This document shows positions 26,448 to 35,275 of a stretch of DNA of 64,000 bases, piece after piece. The DNA is taken from the NCBI RefSeq assembly GCF_900110535.1, contig NZ_FOJA01000001.1, positions 310,001 through 374,000 of the forward strand, given 5' to 3'. Numbering within the stretch: position 1 is the stretch's first letter; each line of letters starts with the position of its first letter. Position numbers and translations under genes: made by a program. The stretch comes from Halobacterium jilantaiense (lineage in GTDB: Archaea; Halobacteriota; Halobacteria; Halobacteriales; Halobacteriaceae). Below the pieces are notes generated by a model. The model was not told the DNA's origin. It searched no databases and saw only the letters and a list, made by a program, of their open reading frames with translations.

Positions 26448-26867
26448 TCACGACACTCGGTACGCGGCGTTCAGCGAGACCAGCGCGCGGAGGCCGACGA
26501 CCCAGGAGACCGCTATCGCCGCCAGCATCTCGGGCGTCGGACTGAGACTCTCGACTGTCCCCGCCACCACGCCTCCGACGACGAGCCCGGTGGCCGTGCC
26601 GGCAGCAACTCCGAGCGCAGCGGCATTCGCGTGCCGGACGACCTGCGTACTCCGCTCGACCTCGTCGGCGAACTGCTCGAAGTCGAACCGCTCGGGCGCG
26701 GATCGCAGCCCGACTCGCAGCGCGTACGTCGGCGCGACCGCGCTGGCGAAGACGACGACCGTCTTCGGGGGGATTCCGCTTGCGACCGCCTTCGCGGCCG
26801 TTCCGAGAGCGACACCGACGACCCAGAGCACTGCGATACTCCCGAGCAGTTCCAGCCGCGCTCGCAT
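26448..26867 (-). CDS. Membrane protein of unknown function
   Basis: A 139-residue protein with an N-terminal helix (LLGSIAVLWVVGVALGTAAK), a polar middle (APERFDFEQFADEVERSTQV) and two further glycine-rich helices. I do not recognise a family. The start at 26867 has a CTATATTT box about 29 bases upstream, fitting a leaderless transcript, and it diverges from hisC. Confidence 0.65.
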   Translation of the reverse strand: MRARLELLGSIAVLWVVGVALGTAAKAVASGIPPKTVVVFASAVAPTYALRVGLRSAPERFDFEQFADEVERSTQVVRHANAAALGVAAGTATGLVVGGVVAGTVESLSPTPEMLAAIAVSWVVGLRALVSLNAAYRVS

Positions 26868-26892
26868 CGTACAGACGTGTCGGACTGGGGGG

Positions 26893-26900
26893 AAATATAG
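26893..26900 (-). promoter_or_regulatory. TATA-like box of the 26867 membrane protein gene
   Basis: CTATATTT on the minus strand is centred 29 bases ahead of the ATG at 26867. About 40 bases further on, CTTAAG at 26939-26944 lies 27 bases before the hisC ATG on the other strand, so this is a compact divergent promoter region. Confidence 0.5.
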
Positions 26901-26968
26901 CTTCACACCGCGGCCGCCCGTCATCCCGTGAAGGCACGCTTAAGGCCCGTCCGCCACTCCCCTCGGAC

Positions 26969-28045
26969 ATGGAACTACGGGACCTCTCCGACCACGTCGA
27001 GTACCGGGCGGGTCGGGGCATCGAGGAAGTCGCGCGCGAACTCGGGCGCGACCCCTCGGACTTCGTGAAGCTCTCGTCGAACGAGAACCCCCACGGCCCG
27101 AGCCCGAAGGCGGCGGTCGCAATCCGGGAGGCCGCGACGGAGGTCCACCGCTACCCGAAAGCCGTCCACGCGGACCTGACGGCCGCGCTCGCCGAGCAGT
27201 GGGGCGTCACCGACGAACAGGTCTGGCTGGCGAACGGCGGCGACGGCGCGCTGGACTACCTCGCGCGAGCCACCCTCGACCCGGACGACGAGGTGCTCGT
27301 CCCCACGCCGGGGTTCACGTACTATGGTATGAGCGCGCGCTTCCACCACGGCAGGGTGTCGGAGTACGCCGTCGAAGAGGGGGGTGATGGCTTCGAGATG
27401 ACGCCCGAGGCCGTCCTCGACGCGTACGACGGCGAGCGCGTCGTCTACCTCACGAGCCCGCACAATCCGACGGGCGCTCGGTTCACGCTCGACGAAGTCG
27501 AGACGGTCGCCGACGAGACCGACGAGGACACGCTCGTGGTCGTCGACGAGGCCTACGGCGAGTTCGCGGACGCGCCCTCCGCCGTCTCGCTGCTGGACGA
27601 GCGCGATGACGTCGCCGTCCTCCGGACGTTCTCGAAGGCGTACGGGCTGGCCGGCACCCGGCTCGGCTACGCGGTCGTCCCCGGGTCGTGGGGCGACGCG
27701 TACGCTCGCGTGCAGACGCCGTTCGCGGCGAGCGTGGTCGCCTGCGAGGCCGGGCTCGCCGCACTGGGCGACGACGAGCACGTGGCGAAGACGACCGAGA
27801 GCGTCGAGTGGGGCCGCGAGTACATCCACGATGAACTCGACGCCCGCACCTACGAGAGCCACGGGAACTTCGTGCTCGCGAACGTCGGCGACGCGGCGAG
27901 CGTCACCGAGGCGGCGAAACGCGATGGCGTCCTGATTCGGGACTGCACGAGCTTCGGGCTGCCCGAACACGTCCGCGTCACGGTCGGCACCCGCGCGGAG
28001 ACGGATCGCGCCGTCGACACGCTGAACGAGGTGCTGGGCGAGTGA
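26969..28045 (+). CDS. hisC: Histidinol-phosphate aminotransferase
   Basis: PLP enzyme of histidine synthesis, 358 residues, fold type I aminotransferase. It has KLSSNENPHGPSPKAAVAIR, GGDGALDYLARATLDPDD, YLTSPHNPTGARF, VVVDEAYGEFAD and the PLP lysine in RTFSKAYGLAGTRLGY. The C-terminus FVLANVGDA, LIRDCTSFGLPEHVRVTVGT fits HisC. A CTTAAG TATA-like box sits 27 bases upstream. The AK6-type kinase starts in its stop codon (GTGA), so the genes are co-translated. No other his genes are in the window, which is normal for haloarchaea. Confidence 0.93.
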   Translation: MELRDLSDHVEYRAGRGIEEVARELGRDPSDFVKLSSNENPHGPSPKAAVAIREAATEVHRYPKAVHADLTAALAEQWGVTDEQVWLANGGDGALDYLARATLDPDDEVLVPTPGFTYYGMSARFHHGRVSEYAVEEGGDGFEMTPEAVLDAYDGERVVYLTSPHNPTGARFTLDEVETVADETDEDTLVVVDEAYGEFADAPSAVSLLDERDDVAVLRTFSKAYGLAGTRLGYAVVPGSWGDAYARVQTPFAASVVACEAGLAALGDDEHVAKTTESVEWGREYIHDELDARTYESHGNFVLANVGDAASVTEAAKRDGVLIRDCTSFGLPEHVRVTVGTRAETDRAVDTLNEVLGE

Positions 28046-28551
28046 GAGTCGCGGTCACGGGCACCCCGGGCACCGGGAAGACGACCGCCACAGAGCTACT
28101 CGACACCGACCTCGATGTCGAACACCTCAACGACCTGGTCGCCTCGGAGGGCCTCTACAACGAGGTCGACGACGCCCGGGGCAGCAAGGTCGTGGACGTC
28201 GACGCCGCCCGTGCGTACTTCGAAGGGCGCGACGACCTGCTCGTGGAGTCCCACCTCGCACACCACCTCGACGACCTGGACCGCGTGGTCGTGTTGCGGT
28301 GCGAGCCCGGCGAACTGGACGACCGGCTCCAGGACCGCGGCGAACCACCCGAGAAAGCGGGCGAGAACGCCGAGAGCGAGGCGCTCGACGTCATCCTCTC
28401 GGAGGCCGTCCGCGACCACGGCCGGGAGACGGTGTACGAGATAGACACGACCGGCCGCGACCCGGAGGCGGTCGCGAGCGACGTGCAGGCCGTCTTGGAC
28501 GGCGACCGGGACCCGTCGGCCGGCGACGTGGACTTCACCGACTACCTATGA
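28042..28551 (+). CDS. Adenylate kinase family protein (AK6/Fap7-like)
   Basis: A 169-residue P-loop kinase with VAVTGTPGTGKTTATELLD at the N-terminus, LLVESHLAHHLDDLDRVVVL and the lid region CEPGELDDRLQDRGEPPEKA. Archaeal members of this family are related to Fap7, which assists small ribosomal subunit maturation, besides having adenylate kinase activity. It starts with GTG overlapping hisC and ends overlapping the next gene (ATGA). Confidence 0.88.
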   Translation: MRVAVTGTPGTGKTTATELLDTDLDVEHLNDLVASEGLYNEVDDARGSKVVDVDAARAYFEGRDDLLVESHLAHHLDDLDRVVVLRCEPGELDDRLQDRGEPPEKAGENAESEALDVILSEAVRDHGRETVYEIDTTGRDPEAVASDVQAVLDGDRDPSAGDVDFTDYL

Positions 28552-29147
28552 CACTCGACCAGTACCGGGACATCGCCGACCGACTGCTCGCGCCCTGGGT
28601 GCGCGCCGCGAAGGCCGTCGGCGCGACGCCGAACGCCGTGAGCGTCGTCGCGTTCGGGCTCGCAGTCGGGGCGGGTGCCGCGTTCTGGGTGGCGACGCCG
28701 CTGGCGTACGCCGGTGGCGCGCTGCTGGTGTTCCTGAACGGCTGGCTGGACCTGCTGGACGGCGCGCTCGCCCGGGAACTCGGCACGGAATCGGAGGCCG
28801 GGGACATGCTCGACCACGTCCTCGACCGGTACGCCGACGTGGTCGTGGTGTCGGGGCTCGCCGCGGGCCTCGACCAGTTCGGGCTCGGGCTGGCGGCCGT
28901 CACGGGCGTGCTGCTCACCTCCTACCTCGGCACGCAGGCGCAGGCAGTCGGCCTCGACAGGGTGTACGGCGGGCTGCTCGGGCGCGCGGACCGCCTCGCG
29001 CTCGTCGGCGCGACGACCGCCGTGACCGCGCTCGTCCCGACCGTCGCGGGCTACTCGCCGGTGGCGGCGCTGCTGGTCGTGTTCGCGGTCGTCGGCCACC
29101 TCACGGCGGTCCAGCGGTTCGTCTCGGCGTGGCGGCAGCTCGCCTGA
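28548..29147 (+). CDS. CDP-alcohol phosphatidyltransferase family protein
   Basis: A 199-residue integral membrane enzyme with about six helices. It carries the complete catalytic motif D-x2-D-G-x2-A-R-x8-G-x3-D-x3-D as DLLDGALARE followed by GDMLDHVLDR. It attaches a polar alcohol such as glycerol phosphate, serine or inositol phosphate to CDP-archaeol. In haloarchaea a copy in the hisC - AK6 neighbourhood is common. Head-group specificity is not evident from the sequence. Confidence 0.88.
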   Translation: MTLDQYRDIADRLLAPWVRAAKAVGATPNAVSVVAFGLAVGAGAAFWVATPLAYAGGALLVFLNGWLDLLDGALARELGTESEAGDMLDHVLDRYADVVVVSGLAAGLDQFGLGLAAVTGVLLTSYLGTQAQAVGLDRVYGGLLGRADRLALVGATTAVTALVPTVAGYSPVAALLVVFAVVGHLTAVQRFVSAWRQLA

Positions 29148-29188
29148 CGGGCGTGCATTTTAAGCGTCGGCCACGGCTACCCTTCTCC

Positions 29189-29728
29189 ATGGCCCAGTGC
29201 GAGATGTGTGGCAAGGAGGTCTCGAACCCGAAGACCGTGAAGGTCGAGGGAGCAGAGATCGACGTCTGCGACGACTGTGCCGACTTCGGCACGGAAGTCA
29301 AGACGGACTCGTCCTCGTCCACCAGCACGAAGTACTCGACGTCCTCGTCCAGCCAGTCCTCCGGGTCCTCCGGTAGCTCGCAGTCCTCCGGAGGGTCCTC
29401 GGGCGGCCGACGACGCCGGGACATGTTCGACGAGATGGAGGAACTGGCCGGCGACTACGACGACCGGCTGCGGAACGCCCGCGAGCAGGAGGGGCTGAGC
29501 CAGGAGGAGCTCGCCGACGAACTCAACGAGAAGGCCAGCGTCATCCGGAAGCTGGAGCGCGGCGACAGCCTCCCGAGCGACGACGTGCGGGAGAAGCTGG
29601 AGAACCACCTCGGCATCTCGCTCACCGAGAGCGGCGACGCGGACGCCGACGAGGACTGGTCGTCGAGCGGCGGCAGCGCCGGCCTAACGCTCGGCGACAA
29701 GGTCCGGCGCAAGGGCGACGACGGCTGA
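29189..29728 (+). CDS. Multiprotein bridging factor 1-like transcription factor
   Basis: A 179-residue archaeal MBF1-type regulator. The N-terminal zinc ribbon is CEMCGKEVSNP plus CDDCADFG. A serine-rich linker spans residues 43-72. The XRE-type HTH follows (RLRNAREQEGLSQEELADEL, SVIRKLERGDSLPSDD, EKLENHLGISL), and the C-terminus is LTLGDKVRRKGDDG. It is thought to bridge TBP and specific regulators. TTTTAAG at 29158-29164 is 28 bases before the ATG, supporting this start. Confidence 0.9.
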   Translation: MAQCEMCGKEVSNPKTVKVEGAEIDVCDDCADFGTEVKTDSSSSTSTKYSTSSSSQSSGSSGSSQSSGGSSGGRRRRDMFDEMEELAGDYDDRLRNAREQEGLSQEELADELNEKASVIRKLERGDSLPSDDVREKLENHLGISLTESGDADADEDWSSSGGSAGLTLGDKVRRKGDDG

Positions 29729-29782
29729 GCGCGGACCGACGCGATAGCTACCTTTTTGCCGCGTGCGATCCCCGAAACGCCT

Positions 29783-30430
29783 GTGTTCGTACTCGTCAAT
29801 CTGAAGGCGTACCCCTGTGACCCGGTCGCGGTCGCCGAGGCCGCAGCGGACGTCGCCGGCGACACCGAGGCGACGGTCGCGGTCGCCCCGCAGGCCGCCG
29901 ACCTCGCGCGGGTCGCCGACACCGGCGTCACCACGTACGCACAGCACGTCAGCCCGAACGGCCACGGCAGCCACACCGGCAGCACGCTCGCCGAGTCCGT
30001 CGCCGACAACGGTGCCGTCGGCACGCTCCTGAACCACTCCGAGGCCCGCCGGAAGCTCGCGGACATCGACGGCAGCCTCGACGCAGCGGCGCGCGCCGAC
30101 CTCGACACGGTCGTCTGCGCGAACAACCCCGAGCAGGTGGCGGCCGCCGCGGCGCTCGGCCCGGACGCCGTCGCCGTCGAGCCGCCGGAGCTCATCGGCA
30201 CCGGGACACCGGTCTCGCAGGCCGACCCGGACGTCGTGGAGGACGCTGTCGACGCCGCGGCGGCCGTCGACCCGAGCGTCGACGTCTACTGCGGTGCCGG
30301 CATCAGCACGGGCGATGACGTCGTCGCCGCAGAGGAACTGGGCGCGAGCGGCGTCCTGCTCGCGTCGGGCGTCGCGAAAGCCGACGACCCGCGCACGGCG
30401 CTCGAAGACCTCGTCGCGCCGCTGGACTGA
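29783..30430 (+). CDS. tpiA: Triosephosphate isomerase (archaeal type)
   Basis: Interconverts dihydroxyacetone phosphate and glyceraldehyde-3-phosphate. The 215-residue protein has the short archaeal form: [10 protein letters not shown] with the catalytic Asn and Lys, [15 protein letters not shown] with the catalytic His, [11 protein letters not shown] with the catalytic Glu, and the phosphate loop [11 protein letters not shown]. The GTG at 29783 is preferred over a TTG nine codons upstream because the family starts at this strand. Confidence 0.92.
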   Translation: MFVLVNLKAYPCDPVAVAEAAADVAGDTEATVAVAPQAADLARVADTGVTTYAQHVSPNGHGSHTGSTLAESVADNGAVGTLLNHSEARRKLADIDGSLDAAARADLDTVVCANNPEQVAAAAALGPDAVAVEPPELIGTGTPVSQADPDVVEDAVDAAAAVDPSVDVYCGAGISTGDDVVAAEELGASGVLLASGVAKADDPRTALEDLVAPLD

Positions 30431-30473
30431 GAACAGTCACAACGCCGAAGTGCGGTCGCAGCGACCCACCGGT

Positions 30474-30653
30474 ATGGCCGCCAGAGATGCGACTCTATTC
30501 GGTATCGCTCTGATACTCGCTGCCGGGTTCTTCATGGTGAACGACCTGATTCAACGAGGCAATCCGACGTCGCTCTCTGTCTACGGCGTGCTCGGCGGGC
30601 TCGTCGTCTCGTTCCTCGGGGCAGTGGCGGGCCTCCCCGAGGAACCGAGCTGA
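30474..30653 (+). CDS. Small two-helix membrane protein (59 residues)
   Basis: Starts MAARDATLFGIALILAAGFF, has a short polar loop (QRGNPTSLS) and a second helix (GVLGGLVVSFLGAVAG), ending PEEPS. Same layout as the 52-residue protein at 19716-19874. No functional motif. It lies 43 bases after tpiA on the same strand. Confidence 0.65.
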   Translation: MAARDATLFGIALILAAGFFMVNDLIQRGNPTSLSVYGVLGGLVVSFLGAVAGLPEEPS

Positions 30654-30729
30654 GAGCACACTGCTTGTGACTACGGCCAGTGACCGCACTGTCGGCATCG
30701 ATGGCGGGGTCACGAGATCAGTTCGAGAA

Positions 30730-31005
30730 TCAGGCGGGTTCGATGACGTAGTGGCCCTCAGTTTGCTCGCGAAGCACGCTGTCCTCCCGCAGTTTGACGA
30801 TGTGGCCCGTGGGCTGCTGTTCGGTCTCGTGGTCGGCCGTCGTGCGCACGAGGTGGCCGACAATCTGTGCGCTCGGCGGGGCCTGGGCCGCGCCGCAGTC
30901 GTAGATGGTCAGCAGTTCACCGCCGTCCAGCGCCTCGTAGACCACGACGTGGGCGTGGCGGGCCAGCGTCCAGGTGTCTTCGCCCGCGCTCGGGAGCTTG
31001 TTCAC
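30730..31005 (-). CDS. Conserved haloarchaeal small protein, function unknown
   Basis: A 91-residue soluble protein beginning MNKLPSAGEDTWTLARHAHV, with VVYEALDGGELLTIYDCGAA and GHLVRTTADHETEQQPTGHI. The sequence looks well ordered and coding, but I cannot name the family with confidence. It follows dinB on the minus strand by 30 bases and may be co-transcribed with it. Confidence 0.65.
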   Translation of the reverse strand: MNKLPSAGEDTWTLARHAHVVVYEALDGGELLTIYDCGAAQAPPSAQIVGHLVRTTADHETEQQPTGHIVKLREDSVLREQTEGHYVIEPA

Positions 31006-31035
31006 ACCGCTGGCTACGCCCGCCCAGACAAAAGC

Positions 31036-32220
31036 CTACTCGAACTCGCCGAGACTCGCCTGCCCCTCGCGCTCGTCGTCACGGCTCCAGTCGCGGTCGC
31101 CCTCGTCGGCGTCGCCGTCCTCGCCTCCGGTCGACGGCTCGTCGCCGCCGAACCCGGTGAGGCTGGTCTGGTCGCGCTCGGAGAAGTCCAGATTCGAGAC
31201 GCGGACGCCGACCTTCCGGACGGCCTCGTCCGCGAACTCGTCGAGGAGGCCCTGTGACACGTCGTGAACGAGGTCCGGGTCGTCGACGGGTCCGGGCAGC
31301 GACTCGGCGCGCGTGTGGACGTCGTAGGGGGGCGTGACGACTTTCACGCCGATGGTGCGGTAGAAGGCGTTCTTGCGGCTGGCGCGGTCGGCGACCGCCT
31401 CGCCGAGCGCGGCGGCCTGCTCGCGGACCGCGTCGAAGTCCTGGGTGGCACCGTCGAAGGAGGACTCCCGGGAGAGGCTCTTCGGGTCGCCCCGTGGCTC
31501 GACCGGTCGGTCGTCCTCGCCGCGGGCGCGCCGGCGGAGCTCCCGGCCGCGGTCGCCGAACTCGGCTTCGAGCTCGTAGGGGTCGGCGTCGGCAAGGTCG
31601 CCGGCCGTCTCGATGTCGAGCGCGCGGAGTTCCCTCGCGCGGACGGGACCGACGCCGTGGACGTCCGCGATGTCGATGGGCGCGAGGAACTTCCGGACCT
31701 CCTCGGGCTGGACGACGACGAGGCCGTCGGGCTTGTCGTAGTCGCTCGCGAGCTTCGCCGTGCTCATGTCGGGGGCGACGCCGACGCTCGCGGGGACGCC
31801 GACCTCCCGCGAGATGCGCTGTTTGACGTGGCGGCCGAACCCCTCGGCGACCTCCCACGCGGTCCGCTCGGTGACATCCAGGTAGGCCTCGTCGATGCTC
31901 ACCTCCCGGACGGTGTCCCCGAGTTCGTACAGAATCTCCTTGACCTCGCTCGCCACGTTCTGGTAGTAGTCGATGTCGACCGGCCGGTAGTAGCCCGCCT
32001 CGGGGTTGTCGGGGTCGTTGGCCTTCCGGGGGAGCCGGTCGAGGGCGGCCGAGATGGCTTGCGCGCTCTCCACGCCGTACTCCCGGGCCTCGTAGCTCGC
32101 GGTGGCGACCGCGCCGACGGTCTTGCCCGCCTCGTAGCCCATGCCGACGACGAGCGGCTCGCCCGCGAGCTCGGGTTCGCGGCGGCGCTCGCAGGACGCG
32201 TAGAAGCAGTCCATGTCCAC
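31036..32220 (-). CDS. dinB: DNA polymerase IV, Y family (DinB), with unclear start
   Basis: Translesion DNA polymerase. From the GTG at 32220 it has 394 residues: VDMDCFYASCERRREPEL, then GYEAGKTVGAVATASYEARE, the palm motif VSIDEAYLDVT, the thumb hairpin-helix-hairpin region (DIADVHGVGPVRARELRALD), the little-finger domain and a C-terminal PCNA-box-like QASLGEFE. Homology clearly extends further upstream: the in-frame codons before 32220 read EERIVLH, the first beta strand of the family. No ATG, GTG or TTG occurs between there and the in-frame stop at 32292-32290; only CTG codons at 32277 and 32283. Either an unusual start or an indel is present. Confidence 0.88.
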   Translation of the reverse strand: MDMDCFYASCERRREPELAGEPLVVGMGYEAGKTVGAVATASYEAREYGVESAQAISAALDRLPRKANDPDNPEAGYYRPVDIDYYQNVASEVKEILYELGDTVREVSIDEAYLDVTERTAWEVAEGFGRHVKQRISREVGVPASVGVAPDMSTAKLASDYDKPDGLVVVQPEEVRKFLAPIDIADVHGVGPVRARELRALDIETAGDLADADPYELEAEFGDRGRELRRRARGEDDRPVEPRGDPKSLSRESSFDGATQDFDAVREQAAALGEAVADRASRKNAFYRTIGVKVVTPPYDVHTRAESLPGPVDDPDLVHDVSQGLLDEFADEAVRKVGVRVSNLDFSERDQTSLTGFGGDEPSTGGEDGDADEGDRDWSRDDEREGQASLGEFE

Positions 32221-32494
32221 GTGGAGGACGATGCGCTCCTCGCGTGTCGAACTCGCGTCCTGCGTGTACTCGTCCAGCGTCAGCGCCTCTCACCCCGGCT
32301 CCGGTCACCCGAGCCCGGTCCACTGCGCGTTCCGGCCACTGTCCGAGCGCTCGAACGGCTGCCCGCAGTGTGCGTCGCAGCGGTCACGTGACGCGGAGAG
32401 GTTCGGCCCACACCGAAAAGACGTTGACGACCGTGCTCGCGGTGGCCGGGCCGACACCAGAACTGGTTACTGCCGGCACCAGCTACGCCCACGC

Positions 32495-32632
32495 ATGGGT
32501 CGACTCCGACAACTCGGCTTCCTGCTCGGCATCGCCAGCATCGCCTACGTTCTCAAGAAGGGACTGGACGACACTGTAGACCACTCCGACCCCGTTGCGC
32601 CGGCCGACGCCGGCACGACCGGCGAAGCGTAG
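32495..32632 (+). CDS. Small single-helix membrane protein (45 residues)
   Basis: Begins MGRLRQLGFLLGIASIAYVL, one hydrophobic helix followed by KKGLDDTVDHSDPVAPADAG. Positive N-terminus and acidic tail fit an N-in small membrane protein. It is divergent from dinB and precedes rtcB by 135 bases. Short length limits certainty. Confidence 0.55.
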   Translation: MGRLRQLGFLLGIASIAYVLKKGLDDTVDHSDPVAPADAGTTGEA

Positions 32633-32767
32633 CTCTGGCGTCGCGGACGGACCACGGCCACCGACGTTAATTTCTGTCACACGACGCGAGTGTTCAAGTT
32701 CCAGTAGCCCGTCGCAGTACCTGTAGTCGCGTCCGCACTGCGGGCGACGACCCCAGTTGGTGAGACG

Positions 32768-34219
32768 ATGCCCGAAGACACAATCACGATCGACGGAGAG
32801 TACGCGACAGTCGAAATCAAGGCGACGAACGTCGACGAGGCCACGCTCGACCAGGTCGAGTCGATCGCCGACCACGAGGCGTTCCGGAACGACATCCGCG
32901 TGATGCCCGACGCGCACGCTGGCGCTGGTGCCGTCATCGGGTTCACGATGCCGCTCGGCGAGCGCATCTGCCCGAACACGGTCGGCGTCGACATCGGCTG
33001 CGGGATGACCGCGTTCGACCTCGGCGAGCAGCCACACGACCGGCTCCAGGACGACCCGGCAGCCGTAGACCGGGCCATCCGGGAGCGGGTGCCCCTCGGC
33101 GCGGACACGTTCGGGGACGTCGACGAAGCCGTCGACTTCCACATGATAGACGACTTCCCGTGGGACGAGTGCGAGCGGAAGGTGCGCCAGCTCACCGAGC
33201 ACAACGACGTCGGCATCAGCGTCGACGCGGAGTTCGGCGGCGAGTACTTCACCGACCTCTGCGAGCGAGTCGGGTACAGCCAGCGGCGGGCCATCAACTC
33301 CGTCGGGACGCTCGGCGGCGGCAACCACTTCGTGGAGGTCGCGCGCAGCGAGGAGACCGGCCACTACTGGGTCGTCGTCCACAGCGGCTCGCGCGGCATC
33401 GGGCTGACCATCGCCCAGTACTGGCAGGACCGGGCGACGGAGCTCTGTGACGACCGCGCCGACCGCGCTCGCGAGGCGCTGGCGGAGGTCCCCGAGTTCG
33501 CGTACAAGTTCGACCTCGACTCGGTCTCGGACGCGACGCTCGTCACGTGGCTGCTCGGCGGCCGGGGCGAGGACTGGAAGGCAACCGACGAGATTCGGAC
33601 GCGACTCAACGGCGAGGAAATCAGTGACCTCGTGGACGACCTCCGCGACATCGGGCGGATGGTCGAGGCCGCCGGCGACGACGACGGCGACGACCTCGAC
33701 TACCTCTCCGGGGCGGCCCGCGAGGGGTACCTCCGCGACATGGTGTTCGCGCAGACGTACGCGGCGGTGTCTCGGCGTCGGATGGCCGAGGCCGTCGCCG
33801 ACGTGCTGGACGCCGAGGTGCTGGACAGCGTCGTGTCGACGCACAACTACGTCGACTTCGAGGACCTCGTGATTCGGAAGGGCGCGACGCGCGTCCACGA
33901 GGGCGAGCGCGGGGTCATCCCGTTCAACATGCGGGACGGAGCCGTCCTCGTCCGAGGGCTCGGCAACGAGGACTGGCACCGGAGCGCGCCACACGGCGCG
34001 GGTCGCCGGGGGAGCCGCCGGTGGGCGTTCGACGAGTTCGACGTGAAGACGTTCCGCGAGGAGATGCGGGACGTGTACTCGTCGAGCGTGACCGAGGCGA
34101 CGCTCGACGAGGCTCCGATGGCGTACAAGGACACCGACGGCATCCTGTCCGCGCTGGAGGCGACGGCGACCGTCGAGGAGACGCTGACGCCGGTGCTGAA
34201 CGTGAAAGCCGAGGAGTAG
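32768..34219 (+). CDS. rtcB: RtcB family RNA ligase
   Basis: A 483-residue RNA-splicing ligase family protein that joins 2',3'-cyclic phosphate and 5'-OH ends using GTP and Mn2+. Metal and nucleotide motifs are present: MPDAHAGAGAVIGFTMP, VGVDIGCGM (metal Cys), TLGGGNHFVEV, WVVVHSGSRGIGL, THNYVDFE and SAPHGAGRRGSRR, whose His should be guanylylated. The last motif and the end (PMAYKDTDGIL) resemble the bacterial-type RtcB subfamily rather than the intein-linked archaeal tRNA ligase. It could therefore be a second RtcB with another RNA target; that is inference. Confidence 0.9.
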   Translation: MPEDTITIDGEYATVEIKATNVDEATLDQVESIADHEAFRNDIRVMPDAHAGAGAVIGFTMPLGERICPNTVGVDIGCGMTAFDLGEQPHDRLQDDPAAVDRAIRERVPLGADTFGDVDEAVDFHMIDDFPWDECERKVRQLTEHNDVGISVDAEFGGEYFTDLCERVGYSQRRAINSVGTLGGGNHFVEVARSEETGHYWVVVHSGSRGIGLTIAQYWQDRATELCDDRADRAREALAEVPEFAYKFDLDSVSDATLVTWLLGGRGEDWKATDEIRTRLNGEEISDLVDDLRDIGRMVEAAGDDDGDDLDYLSGAAREGYLRDMVFAQTYAAVSRRRMAEAVADVLDAEVLDSVVSTHNYVDFEDLVIRKGATRVHEGERGVIPFNMRDGAVLVRGLGNEDWHRSAPHGAGRRGSRRWAFDEFDVKTFREEMRDVYSSSVTEATLDEAPMAYKDTDGILSALEATATVEETLTPVLNVKAEE

Positions 34220-34237
34220 TCTGGCGGCCGGTCGCGG

Positions 34238-35014
34238 TCAGTGCAGGTCGCCTTCGACGTCGGTCTCGTCCTCGCGTGCGAGTTCGAGCGCGTGCTTGGC
34301 TCCCATGCCGGCGTCGTGGGGTGACGCGCCCGTTCCGACACCCACCCGGAGGTCGACGCCGGCGGTCTCGCGCACGTGTTCGACGGCCTCGGCGTAGTCG
34401 TCCTCGGAGAGACCGGGGCAGACGGCGATGATGTTGTCGCCGCCGACGAAGAACGACAGCGAGTCGTGGGCGACGTGCATGTGCTTCATGAGTTCGGCGT
34501 ACCCCTGCTCGATGTGGATGAACGAGGAGAACGCGTCCAGTTCGTCGGTGTACTTGCCCGTGGCGTCGACGACGTCGAAGTGCGCGATCTGGACGTCGTC
34601 GTCGCTGCGCTCGGACTCGGGGACCGGCTGGCCGAGCAGGAGTTCGCTGCGGTCGGCGTCTTGGGCGCTGCCCTCGTCTTGGATGGCCGCGGTGGCTTCG
34701 ACGAGCGCGTCTGCGGGGGTGGCTCCCGTCCCGATGGAGAGGCTGACGGTGACGGGGTAGCGGTTCCGAATCGACTCCTGGATGCGGGCGTGGTCTTCGA
34801 GGTCGAGGCCGTTCGTGACCGCGACCATGTTGTCGAAGCGCGTGAAGAAGGTGTAGCCGTCACGCATCCCGATGGCCTGCGAGAGGTCGGCGTACAGCCG
34901 CGACTGGAGCGTCTGGAGGTCGACTTCCCGCCGGGGGGACGGCGTCACGGTCCACGGTCCGTAGTTGTCGAGTTGGACGAGAGTGACCTGCGTGTTCGTC
35001 ACGATACCGGACAC
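34238..35014 (-). CDS. gch3: GTP cyclohydrolase III
   Basis: Archaeal enzyme converting GTP to the formylaminopyrimidine nucleotide FAPy, feeding flavin and F420 synthesis. The 258-residue protein has two related halves. The first contains VTLVQLDNYGPWTVTPSPRR and LSIGTGATPADAL; the second contains LSFFVGGDNIIAVCPGLSED (the metal-binding GGDN) and LRVGVGTGASPHDAGMGAKH. It starts with GTG at 35014, with a GATATATC TATA-like element about 20 bases upstream. It converges with rtcB. Confidence 0.92.
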   Translation of the reverse strand: MSGIVTNTQVTLVQLDNYGPWTVTPSPRREVDLQTLQSRLYADLSQAIGMRDGYTFFTRFDNMVAVTNGLDLEDHARIQESIRNRYPVTVSLSIGTGATPADALVEATAAIQDEGSAQDADRSELLLGQPVPESERSDDDVQIAHFDVVDATGKYTDELDAFSSFIHIEQGYAELMKHMHVAHDSLSFFVGGDNIIAVCPGLSEDDYAEAVEHVRETAGVDLRVGVGTGASPHDAGMGAKHALELAREDETDVEGDLH

Positions 35015-35275
35015 TCACCGCGCGCCGGATATATCGGTTTTGGATTGCGTTCCATATTTGGGTACGTGGGGTGGAGACCGAGACCTGTTCCTCACCGGTG
35101 CCGATCTCCACGTGCGCGTCGAACGCCAGCTGGGGTTACGCCCCGGCTGTCGGCCGGTTTCCGACCGGGTCCAGACACGCCCCGTCAAAACCTAACATGG
35201 TTGCGGCCCTCGTGGATGGTATGCGACCACTCAGCCGCGCACTCGCGTCGTCCGACACGCTCCCGGGGTGGACTG

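Noticed and set aside
34376-35275. N-terminal extension of the PQQ dehydrogenase frame into gch3
   Set aside because: The open frame continues upstream opposite GTP cyclohydrolase III, but the Tat signal at 35276 gives the real start.
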